This document shows positions 22,001 through 35,861 of a stretch of DNA of 64,000 nt, piece after piece. This stretch comes from Siphonodentalium dalli. Its lineage: Eukaryota; Mollusca; Scaphopoda; Gadilida; Siphonodentaliidae. How positions within the stretch are numbered: the stretch's first letter is position 1; the number at the start of each line of letters is the position of its first letter. The stretch lies in contig CP136064.1 in assembly GCA_032622095.1 (NCBI GenBank), positions 2,604,001-2,668,000 on the forward strand, read 5' to 3'. The translations under genes were made by a program, and so were the position numbers. The notes beneath the pieces were generated by a model. That model was given only the letters and a program-made list of their open reading frames with translations. It was not told the origin of the DNA and ran no database searches.

Positions 22001-24573
22001 TTATATAATTATAAATATAACCCAGGTCTTACTAAATTGATTTATCTACTTAGTTCTTTATAAATATAACCTGGTCTTACTAAATTGATTTATCTACTTA
22101 GTTCTTTATAAATATAACCTGGTCTTACTAAATTGATTTATCTACTTAGTTCTTTATAATTATAAATATAACCTGGTCTTACTAAATTGATTTATCTACT
22201 TAGTTCTTTATAAATATAACCTGGTCTTACTAAATTGATTTATCTACTTAGTTCTTTATAAATATAACCAGGTCTTACTAAATTGATTTATCTACTTAGT
22301 TCTTTATAATTATAAATATAACCTGGTCTTACTAAATTGATTTATCTACTTAGTTCTTTATAAATATAACCAGGTCTTACTAAATTGATTTATCTACTTA
22401 GTTCTTTATATAATTATAAATATAACCTGGTCTTACTAAATTGATTTATCTACTTAGTTCTTTATAAATATAACCTGGTCTTACTAAATTGATTTATCTA
22501 CTTAGTTCTTTATATAATTATAAATATAACCTGGTCTTACTAAATTGATTTATCTACTTAGTTCTTTATAAATATAACCAGGTCTTACTAAATTGATTTA
22601 TCTACTTAGTTCTTTATATAATTATAAATATAACCAGGTCTTACTAAATTGATTTATCTACTTAGTTCTTTATAAATATAACCAGGTCTTACTAAATTGA
22701 TTTATCTACTTAGTTCTTTATATAATTATAAATATAACCAGGTCTTACTAAATTGATTTATCTACTTAGTTCTTTATATAATTATAAATATAACCTGGTC
22801 TTACTAAATTGATTTATCTACTTAGTTCTTTATATAATTATAAATATAACCAGGTCTTACTAAATTGATTTATCTACTTAGTTCTTTATATAATTATAAA
22901 TATAACCTGGTCTTACTAAATTGATTTATCTACTTAGTTCTTTATAAATATAACCAGGTCTTACTAAATTGATTTATCTACTTAGTTCTTTATAAATATA
23001 ACCAGGTCTTACTAAATTGATTTATCTACTTAGTTCTTTATATAATTATAAATATAACCTGGTCTTACTAAATTGATTTATCTACTTAGTTCTTTATAAA
23101 TATAACCAGGTCTTACTAAATTGATTTATCTACTTAGTTCTTTATAAATATAACCTGGTCTTACTAAATTGATTTATCTACTTAGTTCTTTATAATTATA
23201 AATATAACCTGGTCTTACTAAATTGATTTATCTACTTAGTTCTTTATAAATATAACCTGGTCTTACTAAATTGATTTATCTACTTAGTTCTTTATAAATA
23301 TAACCAGGTCTTACTAAATTGATTTATCTACTTAGTTCTTTATAAATATAACCAGGTCTTACTAAATTGATTTATCTACTTAGTTCTTTATAAATATAAC
23401 CAGGTCTTACTAAATTGATTTATCTACTTAGTTCTTTATAAATATAACCTGGTCTTACTAAATTGATTTATCTACTTAGTTCTTTATAAATATAACCAGG
23501 TCTTACTAAATTGATTTATCTACTTAGTTCTTTATAAATATAACCAGGTCTTACTAAATTGATTTATCTACTTAGTTCTTTATAAATATAACCCAGGTCT
23601 TACTAAATTGATTTATCTACTTAGTTCTTTATAAATATAACCAGGTCTTACTAAATTGATTTATCTACTTAGTTCTTTATAAATATAACCAGGTCTTACT
23701 AAATTGATTTATCTACTTAGTTCTTTATAAATATAACCCAGGTCTTACTAAATTGATTTATCTACTTAGTTCTTTATAAATATAACCTGGTCTTACTAAA
23801 TTGATTTATCTACTTAGTTCTTTATAAATATAACCTGGTCTTACTAAATTGATTTATCTACTTAGTTCTTTATAATTATAAATATAACCAGGTCTTACTA
23901 AATTGATTTATCTACTTAGTTCTTTATAAATATAACCCAGGTCTTACTAAATTGATTTATCTACTTAGTTCTTTATAAATATAACCTGGTCTTACTAAAT
24001 TGATTTATCTACTTAGTTCTTTATAAATATAACCTGGTCTTACTAAATTGATTTATCTACTTAGTTCTTTATAAATATAACCAGGTCTTACTAAATTGAT
24101 TTATCTACTTAGTTCTTTATAAATATAACCTGGTCTTACTAAATTGATTTATCTACTTAGTTCTTTATATAATTATAAATATAACCAGGTCTTACTAAAT
24201 TGATTTATCTACTTAGTTCTTTATAAATATAACCTGGTCTTACTAAATTGATTTATCTACTTAGTTCTTTATAATTATAAATATAACCAGGTCTTACTAA
24301 ATTGATTTATCTACTTAGTTCTTTATAAATATAACCAGGTCTTACTAAATTGATTTATCTACTTAGTTCTTTATAAATATAACCCAGGTCTTACTAAATT
24401 GATTTATCTACTTAGTTCTTTATAAATATAACCTGGTCTTACTAAATTGATTTATCTACTTAGTTCTTTATATAATTATAAATATAACCAGGTCTTACTA
24501 AATTGATTTATCTACTTAGTTCTTTATAAATATAACCTGGTCTTACTAAATTGATTTATCTACTTAGTTATTT
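16027..24573 (+). repeat. Satellite array 1, 48-bp monomer (~8.5 kb)
   Basis: Head-to-tail copies of a 48-bp monomer whose landmarks are TATAACCWGGTCTTACTAAA, TTGATTTATCTACTTAG and TTCTTTATAAA; about 23% GC. Variants are a 48-bp linker (TTTATAAATATAACC), a 54-bp form (TTTATAATTATAAATATAACC split by +6), a 56-bp form (+8, TTTATATAATTATAAATA), and CCAGG, CCTGG or CCCAGG at the centre. The long linker is commonest here, often alternating with the short one. A TCTTCTTAG variant appears near 16080, 16180 and 20970. Roughly 168 monomers by length. There is no unique spacer sequence, so it is not a CRISPR array. No coding frame. Confidence 0.97.
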
Positions 24574-24987
24574 ATAAAATTTGATGTTTAGTGATTAAGT
24601 AGATAGATTCTAAGGCTGTAATGATTCACAGTGAATTCAATGTATTGCAATGCACTATCAAACGATACATGTATCCTGTCATGTGGTATCTCGATACAAT
24701 AAATCAAGTAATTTCTGAAGGTGGTCATGTGTAAACCAGCAATGTTGTCTATAAGGGTATTAACAAAGTTGTACTGGTACAATCAAATCTTAAACATTAT
24801 ATGCATATTACCTGAATAGTAGATACTATTACCTCATGGTGTTCACTCGAGTATCAACAACGTTTTACTGGTACAATCAAATATTACAACTTATATGCAT
24901 ATTTCCTGAATAATAGATACTATTAACACATGGTATCACTAGAGTATTTAACAAAGTTTTACTGGTACAATCAAATATTAAAGCAGC

Positions 24988-25197
24988 ACGGCAAAGAATA
25001 TTTTATTACTTTCAGACGAATTCATCAACAACGTTCAAGCATTGATGGGAGCAGAGTTGGATGTTGAAGTACTCAACAGAAAGGCGGAAGTAAAATCCAT
25101 GTCAAAAGAGCAGGGGGCAGATTTATGTCTGGAGGATGACATGTTCGCACCGCATTACAAACAAATTACGTCATTGGCGATGTCGACTTTAAAATAA
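24988..25197 (+). pseudogene. ORF1, copy b (start codon lost, frame open)
   Basis: The ATG is ACG (AAAGCAGCACGGCAAAG), but the G-run has five Gs, so the frame stays open to the 69-codon end MSTLK followed by TAA. It shares NRKAEVKS with copy j. With the 59808 copy it is one of only two with the long reading frame; an internal ATG (in ALMGAEL) could still start a shorter product. Confidence 0.5.
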
Positions 25198-25819
25198 AAT
25201 GTTTTCACTAAATCATCAGAAATCATGAGGTATAGTCCACAGAAAGCACACATTTATTCAATTAAATAAAACAATATTGACCTAAATTTCAATATGTTAC
25301 AAGCCACAAACTTCAGAGTGTGCAATAATCATAGAACACAGTTGTGTGAACATGGCACACATTTCTAATGTTGCGAGGTAAAACTTGAACCAATGTTTCT
25401 TGATTCAATATCGCGTCACAACAAACTTGTGCATTATTGTTAGCAGTTCACAAACTTGTGTTCTGTCTTCTCATGCTTTCATTAAGCTAACCAAAGAAAT
25501 TGGTCTAAATTAAACTATAATCTGGGCATTCTTTGGAAGTTGTGAAGTAATCAATTTTAATTTCCATCTTTTTTAGCTATCTCCACACAGTTACTAACCA
25601 GCAATCTTGTTTTAAAATTAAAAAAATACATACCAGTTCTTTGATTTTACCTGCCCATATTGGAAAAATCATATATATCTAGACAACACTCTGCGTCTGT
25701 GCATGTGGTTGCAAAGACTGGCTTATGACAGAATACCCTATATGATACAAATGTGGCAAAGCGTCCCCAAATTACGATAATTGCTGTGCCTTGCAATACA
25801 CATGTCTTAAATATTTCAG

Positions 25820-25996
25820 ATGGCTGATTGCTATATATGTCGAAAGAAAATACGGTATAGAAACCGTCATGTAAGAGAACTACATTATAAGCCAGGACTT
25901 ATAATAGAATGTTTTGACTGCAACTACAAGTGCAACAGGTGGGGAAATCTTTCGATCCACATGAAGAGAATTCATCTTGGTTGTGGAGGTTTGTAA
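25820..25996 (+). CDS. C2H2 microprotein, copy in unit b (one extra Ile)
   Basis: 58 residues, type-A form with the short finger 1 (nine residues between C7 and H17). An in-frame ATA duplication (CTTATAATAGAATG) adds one isoleucine in the linker before C31. All eight zinc ligands are present. The ORF abuts the candidate acceptor TTTCAG and is followed by array 2. Confidence 0.4.
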   Translation: MADCYICRKKIRYRNRHVRELHYKPGLIIECFDCNYKCNRWGNLSIHMKRIHLGCGGL

Positions 25997-28900
25997 AGCA
26001 GTTAGAAATATAATTATAAATATAACCTGGTCTTACTAAATTGATTTATCTACTTAGTTCTTTATAATTATAAATATAACCTGGTCTTACTAAATTGATT
26101 TATCTACTTAGTTCTTTATAAATATAACCTGGTCTTACTAAATTGATTTATCTACTTAGTTCTTTATAATTATAACCAGGTCTTACTAAATTGATTTATC
26201 TACTTAGTTCTTTATAAATATAACCAGGTCTTACTAAATTGATTTATCTACTTAGTTCTTTATAAATATAACCAGGTCTTACTAAATTGATTTATCTACT
26301 TAGTTCTTTATAATTATAAATATAACCAGGTCTTACTAAATTGATTTATCTACTTAGTTCTTTATAAATATAACCTGGTCTTACTAAATTGATTTATCTA
26401 CTTAGTTCTTTATAAATATAACCTGGTCTTACTAAATTGATTTATCTACTTAGTTCTTTATAAATATAACCTGGTCTTACTAAATTGATTTATCTACTTA
26501 GTTCTTTATAAATATAACCAGGTCTTACTAAATTGATTTATCTACTTAGTTCTTTATAAATATAACCAGGACTTACTAAATTGATTTATCTACTTAGTTC
26601 TTTATAAATATAACCAGGTCTTACTAAATTGATTTATCTACTTAGTTCTTTATAAATATAACCAGGTCTTACTAAATTGATTTATCTACTTAGTTCTTTA
26701 TAAATATAACCTGGTCTTACTAAATTGATTTATCTACTTAGTTCTTTATAAATATAACCTGGTCTTACTAAATTGATTTATCTACTTAGTTCTTTATAAA
26801 TATAACCTGGTCTTACTAAATTGATTTATCTACTTAGTTCTTTATAAATATAACCAGGTCTTACTAAATTGATTTATCTACTTAGTTCTTTATAAATATA
26901 ACCTGGTCTTACTAAATTGATTTATCTACTTAGTTCTTTATAAATATAACCAGGTCTTACTAAATTGATTTATCTACTTAGTTCTTTATAAATATAACCA
27001 GGTCTTACTAAATTGATTTATCTACTTAGTTCTTTATAAATATAACCAGGTCTTACTAAATTGATTTATCTACTTAGTTCTTTATAATTATAAATATAAC
27101 CAGGTCTTACTAAATTGATTTATCTACTTAGTTCTTTATAAATATAACCTGGTCTTACTAAATTGATTTATCTACTTAGTTCTTTATAATTATAAATATA
27201 ACCAGGTCTTACTAAATTGATTTATCTACTTAGTTCTTTATAAATATAACCAGGTCTTACTAAATTGATTTATCTACTTAGTTCTTTATAAATATAACCA
27301 GGTCTTACTAAATTGATTTATCTACTTAGTTCTTTATAAATATAACCCAGGTCTTACTAAATTGATTTATCTACTTAGTTCTTTATAATTATAACCAGGT
27401 CTTACTAAATTGATTTATCTACTTAGTTCTTTATAAATATAACCAGGTCTTACTAAATTGATTTATCTACTTAGTTCTTTATAAATATAACCAGGTCTTA
27501 CTAAATTGATTTATCTACTTAGTTCTTTATAAATATAACCTGGTCTTACTAAATTGATTTATCTACTTAGTTCTTTATAAATATAACCAGGTCTTACTAA
27601 ATTGATTTATCTACTTAGTTCTTTATAAATATAACCAGGTCTTACTAAATTGATTTATCTACTTAGTTCTTTATAAATATAACCTGGTCTTACTAAATTG
27701 ATTTATCTACTTAGTTCTTTATAAATATAACCAGGTCTTACTAAATTGATTTATCTACTTAGTTCTTTATATAATTATAAATATAACCTGGTCTTACTAA
27801 ATTGATTTATCTACTTAGTTCTTTATATAATTATAAATATAACCCAGGTCTTACTAAATTGATTTATCTACTTAGTTCTTTATATAATTATAAATATAAC
27901 CAGGTCTTACTAAATTGATTTATCTACTTAGTTCTTTATAAATATAACCAGGTCTTACTAAATTGATTTATCTACTTAGTTCTTTATATAATTATAAATA
28001 TAACCCAGGTCTTACTAAATTGATTTATCTACTTAGTTCTTTATAAATATAACCAGGTCTTACTAAATTGATTTATCTACTTAGTTCTTTATAAATATAA
28101 CCAGGTCTTACTAAATTGATTTATCTACTTAGTTCTTTATAAATATAACCTGGTCTTACTAAATTGATTTATCTACTTAGTTCTTTATAAATATAACCAG
28201 GTCTTACTAAATTGATTTATCTACTTAGTTCTTTATAAATATAACCAGGTCTTACTAAATTGATTTATCTACTTAGTTCTTTATAAATATAACCCAGGTC
28301 TTACTAAATTGATTTATCTACTTAGTTCTTTATAAATATAAATATAACCAGGTCTTACTAAATTGATTTATCTACTTAGTTCTTTATAAATATAACCTGG
28401 TCTTACTAAATTGATTTATCTACTTAGTTCTTTATAAATATAACCAGGTCTTACTAAATTGATTTATCTACTTAGTTCTTTATAAATATAACCAGGTCTT
28501 ACTAAATTGATTTATCTACTTAGTTCTTTATAAATATAACCTGGTCTTACTAAATTGATTTATCTACTTAGTTCTTTATAAATATAACCTGGTCTTACTA
28601 AATTGATTTATCTACTTAGTTCTTTATAAATATAACCCAGGTCTTACTAAATTGATTTATCTACTTAGTTCTTTATAAATATAACCTGGTCTTACTAAAT
28701 TGATTTATCTACTTAGTTCTTTATAAATATAACCTGGTCTTACTAAATTGATTTATCTACTTAGTTCTTTATAAATATAACCCAGGTCTTACTAAATTGA
28801 TTTATCTACTTAGTTCTTTATAAATATAACCCAGGTCTTACTAAATTGATTTATCTACTTAGTTCTTTATAAATATAACCTGGTCTTACTAAATTGATTT

Positions 28901-31564
28901 ATCTACTTAGTTCTTTATAAATATAACCTGGTCTTACTAAATTGATTTATCTACTTAGTTCTTTATAAATATAACCCAGGTCTTACTAAATTGATTTATC
29001 TACTTAGTTCTTTATAAATATAACCTGGTCTTACTAAATTGATTTATCTACTTAGTTCTTTATAAATATAACCTGGTCTTACTAAATTGATTTATCTACT
29101 TAGTTCTTTATAAATATAACCTGGTGTTACTAAATTGATTTATCTACTTAGTTCTTTATAAATATAACCTGGTCTTACTAAATTGATTTATCTACTTAGT
29201 TCTTTATAAATATAACCTGGTCTTACTAAATTGATTTATCTACTTAGTTCTTTATAAATATAACCTGGTCTTACTAAATTGATTTATCTACTTAGTTCTT
29301 TATAATTATAAATATAACCAGGTCTTACTAAATTGATTTATCTACTTAGTTCTTTATAAATATAACCCAGGTCTTACTAAATTGATTTATCTACTTAGTT
29401 CTTTATAAATATAACCTGGTCTTACTAAATTGATTTATCTACTTAGTTCTTTATAAATATAACCTGGTCTTACTAAATTGATTTATCTACTTAGTTCTTT
29501 ATAAATATAACCAGGTCTTACTAAATTGATTTATCTACTTAGTTCTTTATAAATATAACCTGGTCTTACTAAATTGATTTATCTACTTAGTTCTTTATAA
29601 ATATAACCAGGTCTTACTAAATTGATTTATCTACTTAGTTCTTTATAAATATAACCTGGTCTTACTAAATTGATTTATCTACTTAGTTCTTTATAAATAT
29701 AACCTGGTCTTACTAAATTGATTTATCTACTTAGTTCTTTATAAATATAACCTGGTCTTACTAAATTGATTTATCTACTTAGTTCTTTATAATTATAAAT
29801 ATAACCAGGTCTTACTAAATTGATTTATCTACTTAGTTCTTTATAAATATAACCCAGGTCTTACTAAATTGATTTATCTACTTAGTTCTTTATAAATATA
29901 ACCTGGTCTTACTAAATTGATTTATCTACTTAGTTCTTTATAAATATAACCTGGTCTTACTAAATTGATTTATCTACTTAGTTCTTTATAAATATAACCA
30001 GGTCTTACTAAATTGATTTATCTACTTAGTTCTTTATAAATATAACCTGGTCTTACTAAATTGATTTATCTACTTAGTTCTTTATAAATATAACCTGGTC
30101 TTACTAAATTGATTTATCTACTTAGTTCTTTATAAATATAACCAGGTCTTACTAAATTGATTTATCTACTTAGTTCTTTATAAATATAACCTGGTCTTAC
30201 TAAATTGATTTATCTACTTAGTTCTTTATAAATATAACCTGGTCTTACTAAATTGATTTATCTACTTAGTTCTTTATAAATATAACCAGGTCTTACTAAA
30301 TTGATTTATCTACTTAGTTCTTTATAAATATAACCAGGTCTTACTAAATTGATTTATCTACTTAGTTCTTTATAAATATAACCCAGGTCTTACTAAATTG
30401 ATTTATCTACTTAGTTCTTTATAAATATAACCAGGTCTTACTAAATTGATTTATCTACTTAGTTCTTTATAAATATAACCTGGTCTTACTAAATTGATTT
30501 ATCTACTTAGTTCTTTATAAATATAACCAGGTCTTACTAAATTGATTTATCTACTTAGTTCTTTATAAATATAACCTGGTCTTACTAAATTGATTTATCT
30601 ACTTAGTTCTTTATAATTATAAATATAACCAGGTCTTACTAAATTGATTTATCTACTTAGTTCTTTATAAATATAACCCAGGTCTTACTAAATTGATTTA
30701 TCTACTTAGTTCTTTATAAATATAACCTGGTCTTACTAAATTGATTTATCTACTTAGTTCTTTATAATTATAAATATAACCAGGTCTTACTAAATTGATT
30801 TATCTACTTAGTTCTTTATAAATATAACCCAGGTCTTACTAAATTGATTTATCTACTTAGTTCTTTATAAATATAACCTGGTCTTACTAAATTGATTTAT
30901 CTACTTAGTTCTTTATAAATATAACCTGGTCTTACTAAATTGATTTATCTACTTAGTTCTTTATAAATATAACCTGGTCTTACTAAATTGATTTATCTAC
31001 TTAGTTCTTTATAAATATAACCTGGTCTTACTAAATTGATTTATCTACTTAGTTCTTTATAAATATAACCTGGTCTTACTAAATTGATTTATCTACTTAG
31101 TTCTTTATAAATATAACCTGGTCTTACTAAATTGATTTATCTACTTAGTTCTTTATAAATATAACCTGGTCTTACTAAATTGATTTATCTACTTAGTTCT
31201 TTATAAATATAACCTGGTCTTACTAAATTGATTTATCTACTTAGTTCTTTATAAATATAACCTGGTCTTACTAAATTGATTTATCTACTTAGTTCTTTAT
31301 AAATATAACCTGGTCTTACTAAATTGATTTATCTACTTAGTTCTTTATAATTATAAATATAACCAGGTCTTACTAAATTGATTTATCTACTTAGTTCTTT
31401 ATAAATATAACCTGGTCTTACTAAATTGATTTATCTACTTAGTTCTTTATAAATATAACCTGGTCTTACTAAATTGATTTATCTACTTAGTTCTTTATAA
31501 ATATAACCTGGTCTTACTAAATTGATTTATCTACTTAGTTCTTTATAAATATAACCAGGTCTTA
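25997..31564 (+). repeat. Satellite array 2, left part (~5.6 kb)
   Basis: Mostly the short 48-bp linker form, unlike array 1. About 114 monomers by length. A 10-monomer higher-order block of about 487 bp is visible (M-form CCAGG, CCCAGG, CCTGG, CCTGG, CCAGG, CCTGG order) starting at about 29298 and again at about 29785. Isolated point variants include GGACTTAC near 26570 and GGTGTTAC near 29125. The array is interrupted at 31565 by a MITE. Confidence 0.97.
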
Positions 31565-32253
31565 GGCCAAAAAAAAAAAGTGTTTTGGTTCTCGGGCAAT
31601 TTTTTTTTCAAATCAATGAGGGAGGGAGGGTTTTATTTTTATTTTTTATTTTTTTCTGCGCATAGTAAGCATGGACAAAGATACCTTCCTCTGTCTAGTA
31701 ATAACCAGAAAGGTAGAGGGAACTGTTATGCATATAAACTCATTTAGTCTTGTATAAAAATGACATTGTACTACAAGTGTATGACTGGGATTACCTAACA
31801 ATATATAATGCCCCTGACATTAACTACTGTTATTGTTGTCTAAAAACTGATACCTCCCATTCTAATATGTGATCCTGAATTTAGTCCCGTGCCTTTCGAT
31901 TGTATAAAGTTACAATTAGTGTAAGTTGTTCACAATGACTAATTGTAAGAAGAGCATGAGGATCAGCTAATCATTTTCTTAATTGTAGTCATCTACTTCA
32001 TGTTGTCAGCCTGCAAGTCACTTATTAACACATTACATGTTAGAGCTCAATGCACACTAATATTCAACACATATCTGCTATGGACATGTTGATAAAATAA
32101 AAAAAAAAATTTTTTTTTTTTTTTTTTTTCAAATTTTTTTTACTCGTAAGTTTTTTTGTCATAACATCAGGCATTGCAATAAAAAGGCCTAATGCGGCCC
32201 TTTTTATTCAATGCGGCGGGGCCTGAGAACCAAAACCTTTTTTTTTTTTGGCC
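31565..32253. mobile_element. Harbinger-like MITE inserted in the satellite (689 bp)
   Basis: Terminal inverted repeats: the left end GGCCAAAAAAAAAAAGTG followed by TTTTGGTTCTC matches the reverse complement of the right end, GAGAACCAAAACC then a T-run and GGCC. The satellite word GGTCTTACTAAA is split so that TTA flanks both sides (31562-31564 and 32254-32256), a 3-bp TTA target duplication. TTA/TAA targets and GG-starting ends are typical of PIF/Harbinger elements. There is no transposase. A long A/T-run stretch sits at 32099-32150. It is a non-autonomous element inserted after the array formed. Confidence 0.85.
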
Positions 32254-33668
32254 TTACTAAATTGATTTATCTACTTAGTTCTTTATAAATATAACCAGGT
32301 CTTACTAAATTGATTTATCTACTTAGTTCTTTATAAATATAACCCAGGTCTTACTAAATTGATTTATCTACTTAGTTCTTTATAAATATAACCAGGTCTT
32401 ACTAAATTGATTTATCTACTTAGTTCTTTATAAATATAACCAGGTCTTACTAAATTGATTTATCTACTTAGTTCTTTATAAATATAACCAGGTCTTACTA
32501 AATTGATTTATCTACTTAGTTCTTTATAATTATAAATATAACCAGGTCTTACTAAATTGATTTATCTACTTAGTTCTTTATAAATATAACCCAGGTCTTA
32601 CTAAATTGATTTATCTACTTAGTTCTTTATAAATATAACCTGGTCTTACTAAATTGATTTATCTACTTAGTTCTTTATAAATATAACCTGGTCTTACTAA
32701 ATTGATTTATCTACTTAGTTCTTTATAATTATAAATATAACCAGGTCTTACTAAATTGATTTATCTACTTAGTTCTTTATAATTATAAATATAACCAGGT
32801 CTTACTAAATTGATTTATCTACTTAGTTCTTTATAATTATAAATATAACCAGGTCTTACTAAATTGATTTATCTACTTAGTTCTTTATAAATATAACCCA
32901 GGTCTTACTAAATTGATTTATCTACTTAGTTCTTTATAAATATAACCTGGTCTTACTAAATTGATTTATCTACTTAGTTCTTTATAAATATAACCTGGTC
33001 TTACTAAATTGATTTATCTACTTAGTTCTTTATAAATATAACCTGGTCTTACTAAATTGATTTATCTACTTAGTTCTTTATAAATATAACCTGGTCTTAC
33101 TAAATTGATTTATCTACTTAGTTCTTTATAAATATAACCTGGTCTTACTAAATTGATTTATCTACTTAGTTCTTTATAAATATAACCAGGTCTTACTAAA
33201 TTGATTTATCTACTTAGTTCTTTATAAATATAACCCAGGTCTTACTAAATTGATTTATCTACTTAGTTCTTTATAAATATAACCAGGTCTTACTAAATTG
33301 ATTTATCTACTTAGTTCTTTATAAATATAACCAGGTCTTACTAAATTGATTTATCTACTTAGTTCTTTATAAATATAACCTGGTCTTACTAAATTGATTT
33401 ATCTACTTAGTTCTTTATAAATATAACCAGGTCTTACTAAATTGATTTATCTACTTAGTTCTTTATAAATATAACCTGGTCTTACTAAATTGATTTATCT
33501 ACTTAGTTCTTTATAAATATAACCTGGTCTTACTAAATTGATTTATCTACTTAGTTCTTTATAAATATAACCTGGTCTTACTAAATTGATTTATCTACTT
33601 AGTTCTTTATAATTATAAATATAACCCAGGTCTTACTAAATTGATTTATCTACTTAGTTCTTTATAAA
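32254..33668 (+). repeat. Satellite array 2, right part (~1.4 kb)
   Basis: Continues the array after the MITE, in the same orientation and register. From about 32592 onward the exact order of linker and CCWGG variants is repeated 4,500 bp later, so this stretch is the left end of the tandem duplication. Confidence 0.97.
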
Positions 33669-34148
33669 ATTTGATGTTTAGTGATTAAGTAGATAGATTC
33701 TAAGGCTGTAATGATTCACAGTGAATTCAATGTATTGCAATGCACTATCAAACGATACATGTATCGTGTCATCTGGTATCTCGATACAATAAATCAAGTA
33801 ATTTCTGAAGGTGGTCATGTGTAAACCAGCAATGTTGTCTATAAGGGTATTAACAAAGTTGTACTGGTACAATCAAATCTTAAACATTATATGCATATTA
33901 CCTGAATAGTAGATACTATTACCTCATGGTGTTCACTCGAGTATGAACAACGTTTTACTGGTACAAACAAATATTAAAACTTATATGCATATTTCCTGAA
34001 TAGTAGATACTATAACATGGTGTCTATAAGGGTACAAACAAATCTTAAAACTTATATGCATATTACCTGAATAATAGATACTATTAACACATGGTATCAC
34101 TAGAGTATTTAACAAAGTTTTACTGGTACAATCAAATATTAAAGCAAC

Positions 34149-34301
34149 ATGGCAAAGAATATTTTATTACTTTCAGACGAATTCATCAACAACATTCAAG
34201 CATTGATGGGAGCAGAGTTCGATGTTGAAGTACTCGACAGAAAGGCGGAACTAAAATCCATGTCAAAAGAGCAGGGGGGCAGATTTATGTCTGAAGGATG
34301 A
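34149..34301 (+). pseudogene. ORF1, copy c (frameshifted, 50 aa)
   Basis: Six Gs in the G-run shift the frame, giving an ending of RFMSEG; the Glu comes from GGAGG changed to GAAGG and is specific to this copy and its duplicate at 38649. AACATTCAAG changes V17 to I. The reading frame before the shift is intact, with E(F)D in place of E(L)D near residue 24. Confidence 0.5.
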
Positions 34302-34981
34302 CATGTTCGCACCGCATTACAAACAAATTACGTCATTGACGATGTCGACTTTAAAATAAAATGTTTTCACTAAATCATCAGAAATCATGAGGTATAGTCC
34401 ACAGAAAGCACACATTTATTCAATTAAATAAAACAATATTGACCTAAATTTCAATATGTTACAAGCCACAAACTTCAGAGTGTGCAATAATCATAGAACA
34501 CAGTTGTGTGAACATGGCACACATTTCTAATGTTGCGAGGTAAAACTTGAACCAATGTTTCTTGATTCAATATCGCGTCACAACAAACTTGTGCATTATT
34601 GTTAGCAGTTCACAAACTTGTGTTCTATGTCTTCTCATGCTTTCATTAAGCTAACCAAAGAAATTGGTCTAAATTAAACTATAATCTGGGCATTCTTTGG
34701 AAGTTGTGAAGTAATCAATTTTAATTTCCATCTTTTTTAGCTATCTCCACACAGTTACTAACCAGCAATCTTGTTTTAAAATTAAAAAAATACATACCAG
34801 TTCTTTGATTTTACCTGCCCATATTGGAAAAATCATATATATCTAGACAACACTCTGCGTCTGTGCATGTGGTTGCAGACTGGCTTATGACAGAATACCC
34901 TATATGATACAAATGTGGCAAAGCGTCCCCAAATTACGATAATTGCTGTGCCTTGCAATACACATGTCTTAAATATTTCAG

Positions 34982-35155
34982 ATGGCTGATTGCTATATAT
35001 GTCGAAAGAAAATACGGTATAGAAACCGTCATGTAAGAGAACTACATTATAAGCCAGGACTTATAGAATGTTTTGACTGCAACTACAAGTGCAACAGGTG
35101 GGGAAATCTTTCGATCCACATGAAGAGAATTCATCTTGGTTGTGGAGGTTTGTAA
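34982..35155 (+). CDS. C2H2 microprotein, copy in unit c
   Basis: 57 residues, standard type-A sequence: short finger 1 (C4, C7, H17, H22) and full finger 2 (C30, C33, H46, H51), ending LGCGGL. It is followed by only two satellite monomers (to 35283) before the next unit, so units c and d are nearly back to back with a 1,614-bp period. Confidence 0.4.
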   Translation: MADCYICRKKIRYRNRHVRELHYKPGLIECFDCNYKCNRWGNLSIHMKRIHLGCGGL

Positions 35156-35708
35156 AGCAGTTAGAAATATAATTATAAATATAACCTGGTCTTACTAAAT
35201 TGATTTATCTACTTAGTTCTTTATAATTATAAATATAACCCAGGTCTTACTAAATTGATTTATCTACTTAGTTCTTTATAAAATTTGATGTTTAGTGATT
35301 AAGTAGATAGATTCTAAGGCTGTAATGATTCACAGTGAATTCAATGTATTGCAATGCACTATCAAACGATACATGTATCGTGTCATCTGGTATCTCGATA
35401 CAATAAATCAAGTAATTTCTGAAGGTGGTCATGTGTAAACCAGCAATGTTGTCTATAAGGGTATTAACAAAGTTGTACTGGTACAATCAAATATTAAACA
35501 TTATCAACAACGTTTTACTGGTACAAACAAATATTAAAACTTATATGCATATTTCCTGAATAGTAGATACTATAACATGGTGTCTATAAGGGTACAAACA
35601 AATCTTAAAACTTATATGCATATTACCTGAATAATAGATACTATTAACACATGGTATCACTAGAGTATTTAACAAAGTTTTACTGGTACAATCAAATATT
35701 AAAGCAAC

Positions 35709-35861
35709 ATGGCAAAGAATATTTTAATACTTTCAGACGAATTCATCAACAACGTTCAAGCATTGATGGGAGCAGAGTTCGATGTTGAAGTACTCGACAG
35801 AAAGGCGGAACTAAAATCCATGTCAAAAGAGCAGGGGGACAGATTTATGTCTGGAGGATGA
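35709..35861 (+). pseudogene. ORF1, copy d (frameshifted by +A, 50 aa)
   Basis: Here the frame is broken by GGGGGAC instead of GGGGGGC, ending in GDRFMSGG. TTTTAATAC replaces TTTTATTAC (leucine codon TTA to ATA, Ile). The same GGGGGAC allele occurs at 40209, 48147, 49706 and 52777, defining a sublineage of units. Confidence 0.5.

Larger units (their letters stand above)
24574..25996 (+). repeat. Type-A unit b
   Basis: Order: E (entered by GTTATTTATAAAATTTG instead of GTTCTTTATAAAA), D with three subrepeats, ORF1 (24988), leader, donor GT at 25378, acceptor AG at 25818-25819, C2H2 ORF. E has CATGTATCCTGTCATG, so the ACGATACATGTATCGT palindrome is broken in this copy. The GTTATTT and CATGTGGTATC variants are shared with the unit at 56619, linking the right ends of arrays 1 and 6. 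Confidence 0.9.
33669..35155 (+). repeat. Type-A unit c
   Basis: E, D (with the extra GGTGTCTATAAGGGTACAAAC subrepeat variant), ORF1 at 34149, donor GT at 34540, acceptor ending 34981, C2H2 to 35155. Private changes: GAGTATGAACAACG in D, GTTGCAGACTGG (two bases shorter than GTTGCAAAGACTGG). Identical to unit e. Confidence 0.9.
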
